A stretch of 24,406 nt of DNA from Dechloromonas sp. UBA6271. GTDB lineage: Bacteria > Pseudomonadota > Gammaproteobacteria > Burkholderiales > Rhodocyclaceae. Below are positions 1 through 6,200 of this stretch, piece after piece (position 1 is the first letter of the stretch; each line of letters begins with the position of its first letter). Position numbers and translations under genes: made by a program. The stretch lies in contig DJUX01000069.1 in NCBI GenBank assembly GCA_002440665.1, positions 1 to 24,406 of the forward strand, written 5' to 3'. Under the pieces are notes generated by a model, which saw nothing but the letters and a program-made list of their open reading frames with translations, did not search any database and was not told where the DNA came from.

Positions 1-2
1 AG

Positions 3-539
3 GTCATTGCCGTGCCGGGCAGCGGTACCGAGGTGCCAATCTGGTTGCTCGGATCCAGCCTGTTCTCGGCCCGTCTGGCTGCCGAACGCGGCTTGCCATA
101 TGCCTTCGCCTCGCATTTCGCTCCGGCCATGCTGCTGCAAGCCATCGAACTCTACCGACAGAACTTTCGTCCCTCGCCCAGGCTGGCGAAGCCTTATGTC
201 ATGATCGGCGTGCCGGTGATCGCCGCCCCGACGGATGACGAAGCGGAATACCTTGCCACCAGCACGTATCAGCGCGTCCTCGGTATCCTGCACGGAGAAC
301 GCCAACTGTTGCCGCCGCCGATGCACGGATTCCTGGCTGGCCTGCATCCGCAGGAACGCGCTGGCATCACCGAATTCCTTGGCGCCGCCGTGATCGGTGG
401 GCCGGATACGGTGCGCGACGGCCTGCTGAAGCTGAAGCAGGCCACCGCTGCAGACGAGATGATCCTGGTCAGCGATGTTTTCGATCCGGCGCTGCGTCAG
501 CGATCGCTGGAAATCACGGCTGGATTTTTCGCCGAATGA
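3..539 (+). CDS. LLM-class flavin-dependent oxidoreductase (3' part only)
   Basis: This is the C-terminal part (about 178 residues) of a bacterial-luciferase-like monooxygenase. The gene is open at the left edge, so its start lies outside the window. The reading frame begins at base 3 and ends at TGA 537-539. The stretch reading GSSLFSARLAAERGLPYAF followed by ASHFAP is typical of the MsnO8-like subgroup, whose members are usually about 330 residues, so roughly half is missing. Family members use reduced FMN (or F420) to oxidise small organic substrates in the cytoplasm; the substrate here cannot be read from the sequence. Codon use is GC-rich like the core genes further right and unlike the cassette that follows, so it may be native chromosome to the left of the island. 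It could also be cargo of a larger element. Confidence 0.85.
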   Translation, partial: VIAVPGSGTEVPIWLLGSSLFSARLAAERGLPYAFASHFAPAMLLQAIELYRQNFRPSPRLAKPYVMIGVPVIAAPTDDEAEYLATSTYQRVLGILHGERQLLPPPMHGFLAGLHPQERAGITEFLGAAVIGGPDTVRDGLLKLKQATAADEMILVSDVFDPALRQRSLEITAGFFAE

Positions 540-1005
540 AAGAGCGCTAGTCGAGCGGGCCGGTTCGATCCATTCCGGCCAACTGGCTTTCTCCTTGGCA
601 ACCATTCTGGCAAACCCAATTTCTGCGAGATGGAGTTCTGGGAAGCGGACGTTGGCGAACTCACCCTCCCGGCCAGGAGCGGTAGTTGCCTCAGTGGCGT
701 TATAAAACCTAAAGCAGCCTGTCACAGAACAAAGAAAACACACTTCTGAATGACTGGTGCGCCTCAGGAAGCTGTCCAGCAGAGACTGAGGGCGATGGTT
801 GTAGACAAGAAGCTAGAACATAATTCGACTACACAACGAAGCGCGTGCCGGGTCCGGTTATTACGCATACGGATGAGAACCAACCGCCGGGAGGATTGCC
901 TTGTTGAGTGAAGATATGGCGTGATTGACGCTGTCTCGATATAAATAACGCTTCGACCCATGGTGCTCCATATTAACTGTTCGACCTCACTTTCTGCCAC
1001 TCAAC
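540..1005. other. Gene-free left margin of the island
   Basis: These 466 bases have no supportable gene. Base composition shifts within them from GC-rich to distinctly AT-richer. A hairpin can form between GGCCGG 558-563 and CCGGCC 575-580 just after the oxidoreductase, but no T-run follows, so it is at best a weak terminator. A 78-codon minus-strand reading frame (764-1000) resembles nothing I recognise. No clear promoter or Shine-Dalgarno sequence is seen before the gene at 1006. Confidence 0.4.
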
Positions 1006-1860
1006 ATGCGTAATCTTGCTGGACGTAACTGGAACTATGACTTTCGAGAAATTGATGCCACGTTTTCAGAAGCGTCATGTACGAAGGTGGTAGCCAGTCT
1101 TCTCGAACGCTACTCAAAGCTCACAAAGGCATGGAGCCCAGAACTAAATTCCGAATGGATTTGCCGTCTCTTTGTGGCAGCAAAGCTTACAATGTCATCG
1201 ACATTGCACGTCAACGCCATGTACTTTGCTGAGGATCGAAATTTACGAGTTGTCGTGCCGTACTTGCGTTACTACTCAGTGCTCTCACTTCTACGTGCTG
1301 TCTGTTACACGCTTCCTGAGCATGAATGGAATGACGGTCAGTTGATCACAATTCCCCATAGCAAAGCAATTGATGGGGCACTTGAACACTTGCGCCGTTT
1401 CGACAGAGCCGTTGCAGATACCATCGAAGCCGAAATACGCGAATTGAAGGCCGAACGTGAATTGATTTCGTATCGTGCTCCATCATCAGGTGACGATCAG
1501 GTGTCCGGAAAGAATCAGCTCTTTTCACTCTGCACGCTTCTAGCAGAAGTTACCCAATTCAATTCGGAGCTATTTGAATTCTCACTGCTAAAGCACGCGG
1601 ATCGTGCCAACTTCCGCCTCTTGTCCGAGTACGCCAAGCGGATCGCCAGTATTGAGATTGACGGGCACCATTTTTCAGATAGAGAAGATGCCTATCGCCT
1701 TGAATTCCTCGCGCGAAAACAGCCATATCCTGTCAACCTGAAAAGCTTCATGAAGGAGGGGCATGTAGATGATTTCTTTGGTGCATGGGTTGCGGGTGGG
1801 GGAGCCAATGAATTCTTCAACCCAGACGAAATGCAAAACATCATCTTCGATATTCCATAA
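1006..1860 (+). CDS. Unrecognised protein, first gene of kinase/HD cassette
   Basis: I do not recognise this 284-residue protein. It has no signal peptide, no membrane segment and no familiar catalytic motif. The sequence looks mostly helical, with aromatic- and leucine-rich stretches at about residues 80-105 and charged helices at about 125-160. It ends with a Gly-rich turn (about 262-267) and an acidic, Asn/Phe-rich tail. A HEPN-like helical fold was considered, but no RxxxxH motif is present. ATG 1006 is the only start codon available after the preceding in-frame stop, although no Shine-Dalgarno sequence precedes it. The next gene begins 5 bp after the stop and the third 6 bp after that, so the three are almost certainly co-transcribed and probably act together. 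GC is lower than in the core genes. Confidence 0.75.
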   Translation: MRNLAGRNWNYDFREIDATFSEASCTKVVASLLERYSKLTKAWSPELNSEWICRLFVAAKLTMSSTLHVNAMYFAEDRNLRVVVPYLRYYSVLSLLRAVCYTLPEHEWNDGQLITIPHSKAIDGALEHLRRFDRAVADTIEAEIRELKAERELISYRAPSSGDDQVSGKNQLFSLCTLLAEVTQFNSELFEFSLLKHADRANFRLLSEYAKRIASIEIDGHHFSDREDAYRLEFLARKQPYPVNLKSFMKEGHVDDFFGAWVAGGGANEFFNPDEMQNIIFDIP

Positions 1861-1865
1861 GGTCT

Positions 1866-2510
1866 ATGACAAAGAATAACCAGACGGCGTTGCTATCACC
1901 GAGATTTGCTCTGGCGTTGCAGTTCGCCAATGAAATTCATGGCTCGCAGATCCGCAAGGGGCTGGGCGCACCATACATCAGCCATTTGATGGCTGTGTGC
2001 GCATTGGTGCTGGAGTACGGTGGGGATGAAGTTCAAGCGATTTCTGCACTGTTGCATGACTCGGCTGAAGACTGTGGAGGGCGTCCCATGCTCGAAACAG
2101 TGCGAGTCATGTTCGGAGATGATGTTGCCAGGATTGTCGAGTCGTGCACCGACACATTCGATGATCCGAAGCCCGCATGGAGACCCCGTAAAGAAGCCTA
2201 CCTCGCAGCAATGACTACCAAGCCGTCATCTGCAAAGCTGGTCGCCTGTGCGGACAAATTTCATAACTTGAGCCATACGTTGCGTGACATTGAAAACGAA
2301 GGCGTGCAACAGTGGAAATCACGGATGGCAACAACGCCCAATGGTGCGGCTGAGAAGCAGGTTTGGTACTACCTTGGTTGCCTCAATGCGCTATCTACTT
2401 CATGGACTCATCCACTTCTGGCCGAGTACGGCCGGGCCGTAATTCGGCTTTGCAAGCTGCTTGGGCGTGAAGATGATGTCGCTTTGGCAATGAAACCAGC
2501 AGGGTGGTGA
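1866..2510 (+). CDS. Rel/SpoT-type HD-domain hydrolase (small alarmone hydrolase-like)
   Basis: This 214-residue protein carries the metal-dependent HD signature of the Rel/SpoT hydrolase domain. The pieces seen are RKGLGAPYISH (residues 30-40), LLHDSAED (62-69) and ADKFHN (129-134). The likely Mn ligands are H40, H64, D65 and D130, with E68/D69 as the catalytic pair and N134 as the usual nucleotide contact. The 24-residue spacing from H40 to H64 is the same as in Rel enzymes. There is no synthetase, TGS or ACT domain, so it resembles stand-alone (p)ppGpp hydrolases (SAH/MESH1). Such enzymes remove the 3'-pyrophosphate of (p)ppGpp; some relatives act on other nucleotides, so the substrate is open. 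It lies 5 bp after the unknown gene and 6 bp before a Ser/Thr kinase gene. Confidence 0.85.
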   Translation: MTKNNQTALLSPRFALALQFANEIHGSQIRKGLGAPYISHLMAVCALVLEYGGDEVQAISALLHDSAEDCGGRPMLETVRVMFGDDVARIVESCTDTFDDPKPAWRPRKEAYLAAMTTKPSSAKLVACADKFHNLSHTLRDIENEGVQQWKSRMATTPNGAAEKQVWYYLGCLNALSTSWTHPLLAEYGRAVIRLCKLLGREDDVALAMKPAGW

Positions 2511-2516
2511 TTACCG

Positions 2517-4844
2517 ATGTTGCATGCTCAATACCTACAGAAAGGGGCCACGGTCGAAATGCCCGAATTGTCTGGGTACGTTCCTGACGGCCCGGCAAAT
2601 TTCTCGGTTAGTGGGGTCTTTGCAGGTGGGATGGGGATTTGTGTTCATCTTCACCATACGCCTTCGGGTGTCGAATATGCGCTGAAAGGTGTTCGCCCAG
2701 ACTATGTCGACGAGCAGTCAACTGTCGAACGATTTCTTGATGAACTACAAGTTTGGCTTTCGGCCTCCGCGTGTAACTTGATTGCTGAGGCCGTGGCTGT
2801 CATCAACATCAACGAGACGCCTTGCGTCTTGGCAACATGGATGCCCAATGGTGATTTGGCGCACTCGCTTCCACGGCTGACAACGACTCAAAAAATAGAA
2901 GCGTTGCTGCGCATCGTTCGTGGCCTGTCTTGGGTGAAATGCAACTTGGGTGTCATTCACCGTGATTTGAAACCATCGAACATTCTGCTTGATGGGAATG
3001 GCCAGGCATATGTTGCGGACTGGGGGCTGGCCCGTCCCATCGGAGACGCGTTGAAAAATGTTGGCAAAACAATGATCAATGCCGTTAATCGGCCAGAGCG
3101 CACGCAGCAGGGAAGTTTTCTTGGAACCATAACCTACGCCGCACCTGAACAAATCATGGGATCAGCGTCCATTGACCATCGCGCGGATATCTATGCCCTC
3201 GGCTGTATGATGTTTGAATTCGAGACCGGTATTCCTCCGTTTCAAGGTAAAACGGTTTTCGATATTGCCAACCAACATCTGCGGGAAAAGCCCAAAAAAC
3301 TGGGCGGCTGGTTCAGGGCCACCGACTTGGGTTTGGAACGCATTATTGCCCGGTGCTTGGAAAAAGACCCGAAAGACAGGTATCAGAGTTACGAGCAACT
3401 TGAATCAGATTTGCTGCCCATCGCCCATAAGCAAGGTGTTGCACTGGAGCGTTGCGAACCGGGCACACGATACAAACGAACCGTTCTTGGCAAAGGCGAG
3501 AGGCAGCAAATGGACATGCTCTTGAATGTCCCGAACAAAAATCGAGGTAAGGATGGCTACATGGTCGTGGAGATGGACGACTTGCTGCCATTTTTTAAAG
3601 AGGCAAACGATCTTATGGCTTTGGGCCGCTACGCTGAGGCCGAGAAAATTTATCGCCCCCATGTGCTCCCCGAAATGCTTGGCAAATGGACGCAGGGGTG
3701 GGGATTGCCTCACGACATGGCTGTGAACTATGGCCTCTGTCTTGACCGACTAGGACGCGCCCTTGAAGCAGAAAAGATTTTCCTCATGCTGGAAAAGAAC
3801 GATTCCAAGCCTGCTGTGTTCTATGTCAATTATTCGATGGCATTGAACCTCCTTAACAAAAGCCAGCAAGCAGTCGACCTATGCCGAGAGGGGCTCAAAT
3901 ATTTCCCCAATGACGTAGATATTCAAGGCAATCTAACGATTGCACTTATTAAAGCAGGTGAGTATGAAAGATCGCTTGACTCTGCGCTCAAGCGGTTAAA
4001 AATCCGGCGCGATATTCATTCACTTGATGAGGCAGCTAATGTTTTGGTCGAATACGCTACGGCAATCCGATACGCTGATCTGCCTCGTGCCATTGAACTT
4101 GCCAAGATTGCGGGTGATCTCATCAAAGAAGGCAAGCATCTAAATCCCCGATACTTCTCATTGCGTCTGAGAGAAATTTCACTCAGACGTTTTGCCTATG
4201 ACGAGCAAGCAGTCGTATCGCTGGCCCAGACAATAATGGAAGACAATGATTGTCCGTCGATCTATCGGCAGGCTGCATTCACCGAGATGGTTGAGAAGTT
4301 ATCTGAAGGAAAGGCTTACGAGGCTGCTTTGGATCTCATCGAGAAAAATCAGAATGCAAACTTAATACGAGTCAAAACTGCAAAACTCAGAACATTGGCT
4401 CGTCGGCACATGCTGGGTAAAGAAACCCCCGACGGCAAACGTGTCGTGATCAGCGACGTTTGTGATTATTTTCTGTCTGAAACCGAGCCCGGATGTTATC
4501 CCGATCCAATACTGGCCGCAGAAATCAAGGATTGGCTTGGTGATCAGAAAGCGGCAATGGCGATCCTAGAAACCCATTTATTGGAGGCCCCGAACGATTG
4601 GGACGGCATCAAGCTGATGGCTATGATCTTCCTGCGCCAGGGCTATTTCAACCGCGCTGTGGACATCGCTCAATTACTTGTCAAACGCGCTCCTTGGCGT
4701 GCCGAGAGCTACGATTGGCTGGCGCACATTGCAGAGAAGGCTGGGCGGAATGAACTTGTCGCGCCTGCCAAGAAGAAGGGCGATGAAGTCTTCACACAGG
4801 AAGATCGTCTCTACACTGAATTGAGGACCTACCTCGACATTTGA
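2517..4844 (+). CDS. Hanks-type Ser/Thr protein kinase with C-terminal TPR repeats
   Basis: The N-terminal kinase domain spans about residues 28-302 and is complete. It has a glycine loop around 33-40, ATP-anchoring K57, catalytic HRDLKPSN (148-155, base D150), metal-binding DWG (168-170, Trp replacing the usual Phe), APE (209-211) and RADIYALG in the F-helix. After a linker (about 303-354) come helical TPR-like repeats over about 355-750, for example at 359-381, 400-425, 434-463 and 690-730. There is no membrane segment, so this is a cytosolic kinase with a built-in protein-binding arm, unlike PknB-type receptors. The start at 2517 has no obvious ribosome site. The in-frame ATG at 2559, preceded by GAAAGGGG, may be the true start and would lose 14 residues. 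It is the last gene of the three-gene cassette. Targets are unknown; the partner HD enzyme is an obvious candidate. Confidence 0.9.
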   Translation: MLHAQYLQKGATVEMPELSGYVPDGPANFSVSGVFAGGMGICVHLHHTPSGVEYALKGVRPDYVDEQSTVERFLDELQVWLSASACNLIAEAVAVININETPCVLATWMPNGDLAHSLPRLTTTQKIEALLRIVRGLSWVKCNLGVIHRDLKPSNILLDGNGQAYVADWGLARPIGDALKNVGKTMINAVNRPERTQQGSFLGTITYAAPEQIMGSASIDHRADIYALGCMMFEFETGIPPFQGKTVFDIANQHLREKPKKLGGWFRATDLGLERIIARCLEKDPKDRYQSYEQLESDLLPIAHKQGVALERCEPGTRYKRTVLGKGERQQMDMLLNVPNKNRGKDGYMVVEMDDLLPFFKEANDLMALGRYAEAEKIYRPHVLPEMLGKWTQGWGLPHDMAVNYGLCLDRLGRALEAEKIFLMLEKNDSKPAVFYVNYSMALNLLNKSQQAVDLCREGLKYFPNDVDIQGNLTIALIKAGEYERSLDSALKRLKIRRDIHSLDEAANVLVEYATAIRYADLPRAIELAKIAGDLIKEGKHLNPRYFSLRLREISLRRFAYDEQAVVSLAQTIMEDNDCPSIYRQAAFTEMVEKLSEGKAYEAALDLIEKNQNANLIRVKTAKLRTLARRHMLGKETPDGKRVVISDVCDYFLSETEPGCYPDPILAAEIKDWLGDQKAAMAILETHLLEAPNDWDGIKLMAMIFLRQGYFNRAVDIAQLLVKRAPWRAESYDWLAHIAEKAGRNELVAPAKKKGDEVFTQEDRLYTELRTYLDI

Positions 4845-5234
4845 TCTCAGTCCCGTAATTGGCGAAGGTGGTTGGCATAAAGAGTCTAGTCGCTCAAGGG
4901 ACGCGACCTGTGACTGCTCGACTGAGACACCTGCCATTGAATCTCAGGGGGATCGTCCGTCAGCAAGGAGGCGGTTCCGGTCGTAGTCGCGCGATTCGGA
5001 AAGGTCTGCTTAGGGTCGGAAGGGTGAGTAGCCAATTTCGAGAAGTAGCCGTTCCGTCTCGCAGCCACAGATTTTCTGTTTGGCGATGGTTGAACGTCTG
5101 TAATGCGCGCTGAGCAGCTGCCGTTTCACCATCACGCCTCGAATGACGGGTCAGACCGAGCTAGTGACGGCCAGTCCGAAAGTCCGAGTGACAGGATAGA
5201 AACCAGAATGCGGACAGACCGATTGCTGATGACG
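4845..5234. other. Gene-free stretch between kinase and AlpA-like genes
   Basis: These 390 bases hold no gene I can support. Short open frames exist on both strands (an 84-codon plus frame from 4859, a 60-codon minus frame ending at 4886), but they look like chance frames, with biased composition and no ribosome site. No terminator with a T-run is seen after the kinase stop. The stretch could be decayed element DNA, such as the site of a lost integrase gene, but nothing recognisable is left. Confidence 0.4.
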
Positions 5235-5501
5235 TCATGCAGAGATTGGCCTGCCAGGATAGGCAGTGCGAGGGCGCCCTCGCTTAGGCGGTTGGACCAA
5301 CATGGGCGGCGTGGCGCGGTCTGCGTCCAGTTTTTCATCGAGCCATTGAAAGAATGCATCGGGGTGCCAGTAAACGCGTCGGCCAATAGCAGAGGGGGCG
5401 ATAATGGTGCCGTCTGCGATCCAGTTATCGATGGTTCGCTTCGAGACCGCAAGAAGTTCGGCGGCGCTGTCTTTGGTGATGGGCCGGTAGGGGGTGGTCA
5501 T
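5235..5501 (-). CDS. AlpA/excisionase-type helix-turn-helix protein
   Basis: This 88-residue protein has a winged-helix/MerR-like DNA-binding core. The HTH reads DSAAELLAVSKRTIDNWI (residues 11-28), followed by the wing RRVYWHPDAFFQWL (41-54). That pattern is typical of AlpA regulators and phage or island excisionases. A basic tail with PPKRGRPR (71-78) resembles an AT-hook. The frame could extend upstream to 5576, but that extension is hydrophobic and unlike the family, so ATG 5499-5501 is chosen; no strong ribosome site is seen. Proteins of this type usually bind repeats at an attachment site to promote excision, or activate the integrase gene. It reads away from the adjacent direct repeats and tRNA remnant, the usual arrangement at an island end. 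No integrase gene accompanies it. Confidence 0.8.
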   Translation of the reverse strand: MTTPYRPITKDSAAELLAVSKRTIDNWIADGTIIAPSAIGRRVYWHPDAFFQWLDEKLDADRATPPMLVQPPKRGRPRTAYPGRPISA

Positions 5502-5600
5502 GGATATCAAGCGGGGGCATAAAAGGAGTATAGGCACCGCTCTACAAGTTGCGAAAAATCCAAATGAAATATGCAATTGTCTTTAATTTTTCCGAAATCG

Positions 5601-5620
5601 TGCTCCAATTCTGCTCCAAT
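5601..5620. repeat. Tandem TGCTCCAAT direct repeat
   Basis: TGCTCCAAT occurs at 5601-5609 and again at 5612-5620, an 11-bp period close to one DNA helix turn. It lies upstream of the AlpA-like gene and about 90 bp from the tRNA remnant. The layout fits a recombinase arm-type or excisionase binding site; this role is inferred. Confidence 0.5.
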
Positions 5621-5645
5621 GAACCTGAAAACTGTGGTATTTTGA

Positions 5646-5665
5646 TGCATGTTGCTGCATGTTGT
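5646..5665. repeat. Tandem TGCATGTTG direct repeat
   Basis: TGCATGTTGC (5646-5655) is followed directly by TGCATGTTGT (5656-5665), two 10-bp units differing at the last base. It lies between the TGCTCCAAT pair and the tRNA remnant, so the attachment region contains two separate repeat families. A binding role for an integrase or excisionase is inferred. Confidence 0.5.
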
Positions 5666-5701
5666 TGCGCAGTAGCGTGTTGATTTTATTAATCTGTTTC
5701 A

Positions 5702-5780
5702 CGGAGTTCCTGTAGGCAAAATGCTCTGGAACGCGTTCGGGAAGCAGGGGTCGCAAGTTCGAATCCTGTCACTCCGACCA
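5702..5780 (+). pseudogene. Degenerate tRNA-Pro(CGG) copy, probable attachment-site remnant
   Basis: The 3' half is clearly tRNA: anticodon loop TTCGGGA (5736-5742, anticodon CGG at 5738-5740), variable loop GGGTC, T-arm GCAAG-TTCGAAT-CCTGT with one A-C mismatch, acceptor strand CACTCCG, discriminator A and CCA at 5778-5780. The 5' half does not fold. There is no D-arm, and the anticodon stem ACGCG/AGCAG pairs at only two of five positions. The 5' acceptor strand CGGAGTT still matches at six of seven. Integration into tRNA genes typically copies just this 3' portion, so I read it as an attachment-site copy followed by the native terminator. A functional tRNA is unlikely. Confidence 0.6.
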
Positions 5781-5783
5781 TTT

Positions 5784-5819
5784 AAAGCCCACGTAATTCA
5801 TTGAATTACGTGGGCTTTT
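5784..5819. terminator. Strong bidirectional rho-independent terminator
   Basis: A perfect inverted repeat has 17-nt arms (AAAGCCCACGTAATTCA at 5784-5800 and its complement at 5802-5818). A-tract and T-tract flanks allow termination in both directions. It directly follows the CCA of the tRNA-Pro remnant, as a tRNA terminator would, and insulates the pilS operon from the island. Confidence 0.85.
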
Positions 5820-5969
5820 CATTTTCTCGAGCCCAGCGGCCATCATCTTGATGAGCCAATAATTGTGGTATTCTGAGCTTTGATTCAGCATGCTTTCCCT
5901 CAGCTTGGGTCATCGCACCCCGGCGTGCTTCTGCTGAAGTTTGAGTCGGTAAACTCAGGACCAACCAAG

Positions 5970-6200
5970 ATGAAATACCTGCTGCTCATTGCTTTTGTCG
6001 CTGTGATCTGGTGGGTATTGAAGAATCGCTCCGGACGACCCGCGCAACGCCCCTCGAAGGCATCCCCTGATCCGGAAATGATGGTGATCTGCGCCCATTG
6101 TGGCGTGCATTTGCCGCAGAGCGACAGCGTCGACGAGAACGGCTTGTATTTCTGCTGTGAAGCGCATCGGCAGGCCGGCAAAGCTTCAGGCAGGCCGTGA
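5970..6200 (+). CDS. PP0621-family small protein with N-terminal membrane helix
   Basis: This is a 76-residue protein of unknown function. Residues 1-16 form a single hydrophobic helix (MKYLLLIAF...WWVL), followed by a basic, Pro-rich linker. A small C-terminal domain has a CAHCG pair and a later Cys-Cys-His stretch (FCCEAH), which looks like a compact metal-binding (treble-clef-like) module. The frame is open from 5880, but ATG 5970 is preferred: it gives the family's usual length and a clean N-terminal helix, and AGGA lies 8-9 nt upstream. Its TGA overlaps the GTG start of pilS (GTGA, 6197-6200), so the two are translationally coupled. Homologues are commonly found just before pilS in betaproteobacteria, which suggests a link to pili, though no role is established that I know of. 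Confidence 0.8.
   Translation: MKYLLLIAFVAVIWWVLKNRSGRPAQRPSKASPDPEMMVICAHCGVHLPQSDSVDENGLYFCCEAHRQAGKASGRP

Larger units (their letters stand above)
540..5780. mobile_element. Putative genomic island with tRNA-Pro remnant at right end
   Basis: Three things support an acquired island. Sampled GC is about half here, against mid-60s in the genes to the right. An AlpA-type excisionase-like HTH gene lies near the right end. A degenerate tRNA-Pro copy with an intact 3' half sits exactly at that end, as expected for a tyrosine-recombinase attachment site. No integrase is visible, and no matching tRNA fragment was found near the left margin. The left limit is therefore approximate, and the element may continue beyond the window or be a decayed remnant. 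Confidence 0.5.

Noticed and set aside
545..556. 12-mer CGCTAGTCGAGC repeated at 22064-22075
   Set aside because: Several shared 12-mers are expected by chance in a window of this size, and the second copy lies at the 3' end of the acyltransferase gene; no element ends there.
558..580. GGTTCGATCC flanked by GGCCGG/CCGGCC, resembling a tRNA T-arm
   Set aside because: The loop is too long for a T-arm, no acceptor stem, anticodon arm or CCA end fits around it, and it does not match the tRNA-Pro remnant on the right.
764..1000. 78-codon minus-strand open frame in the left margin
   Set aside because: No ribosome site, no recognisable family, and an AT-rich divergent position; treated as a chance frame.
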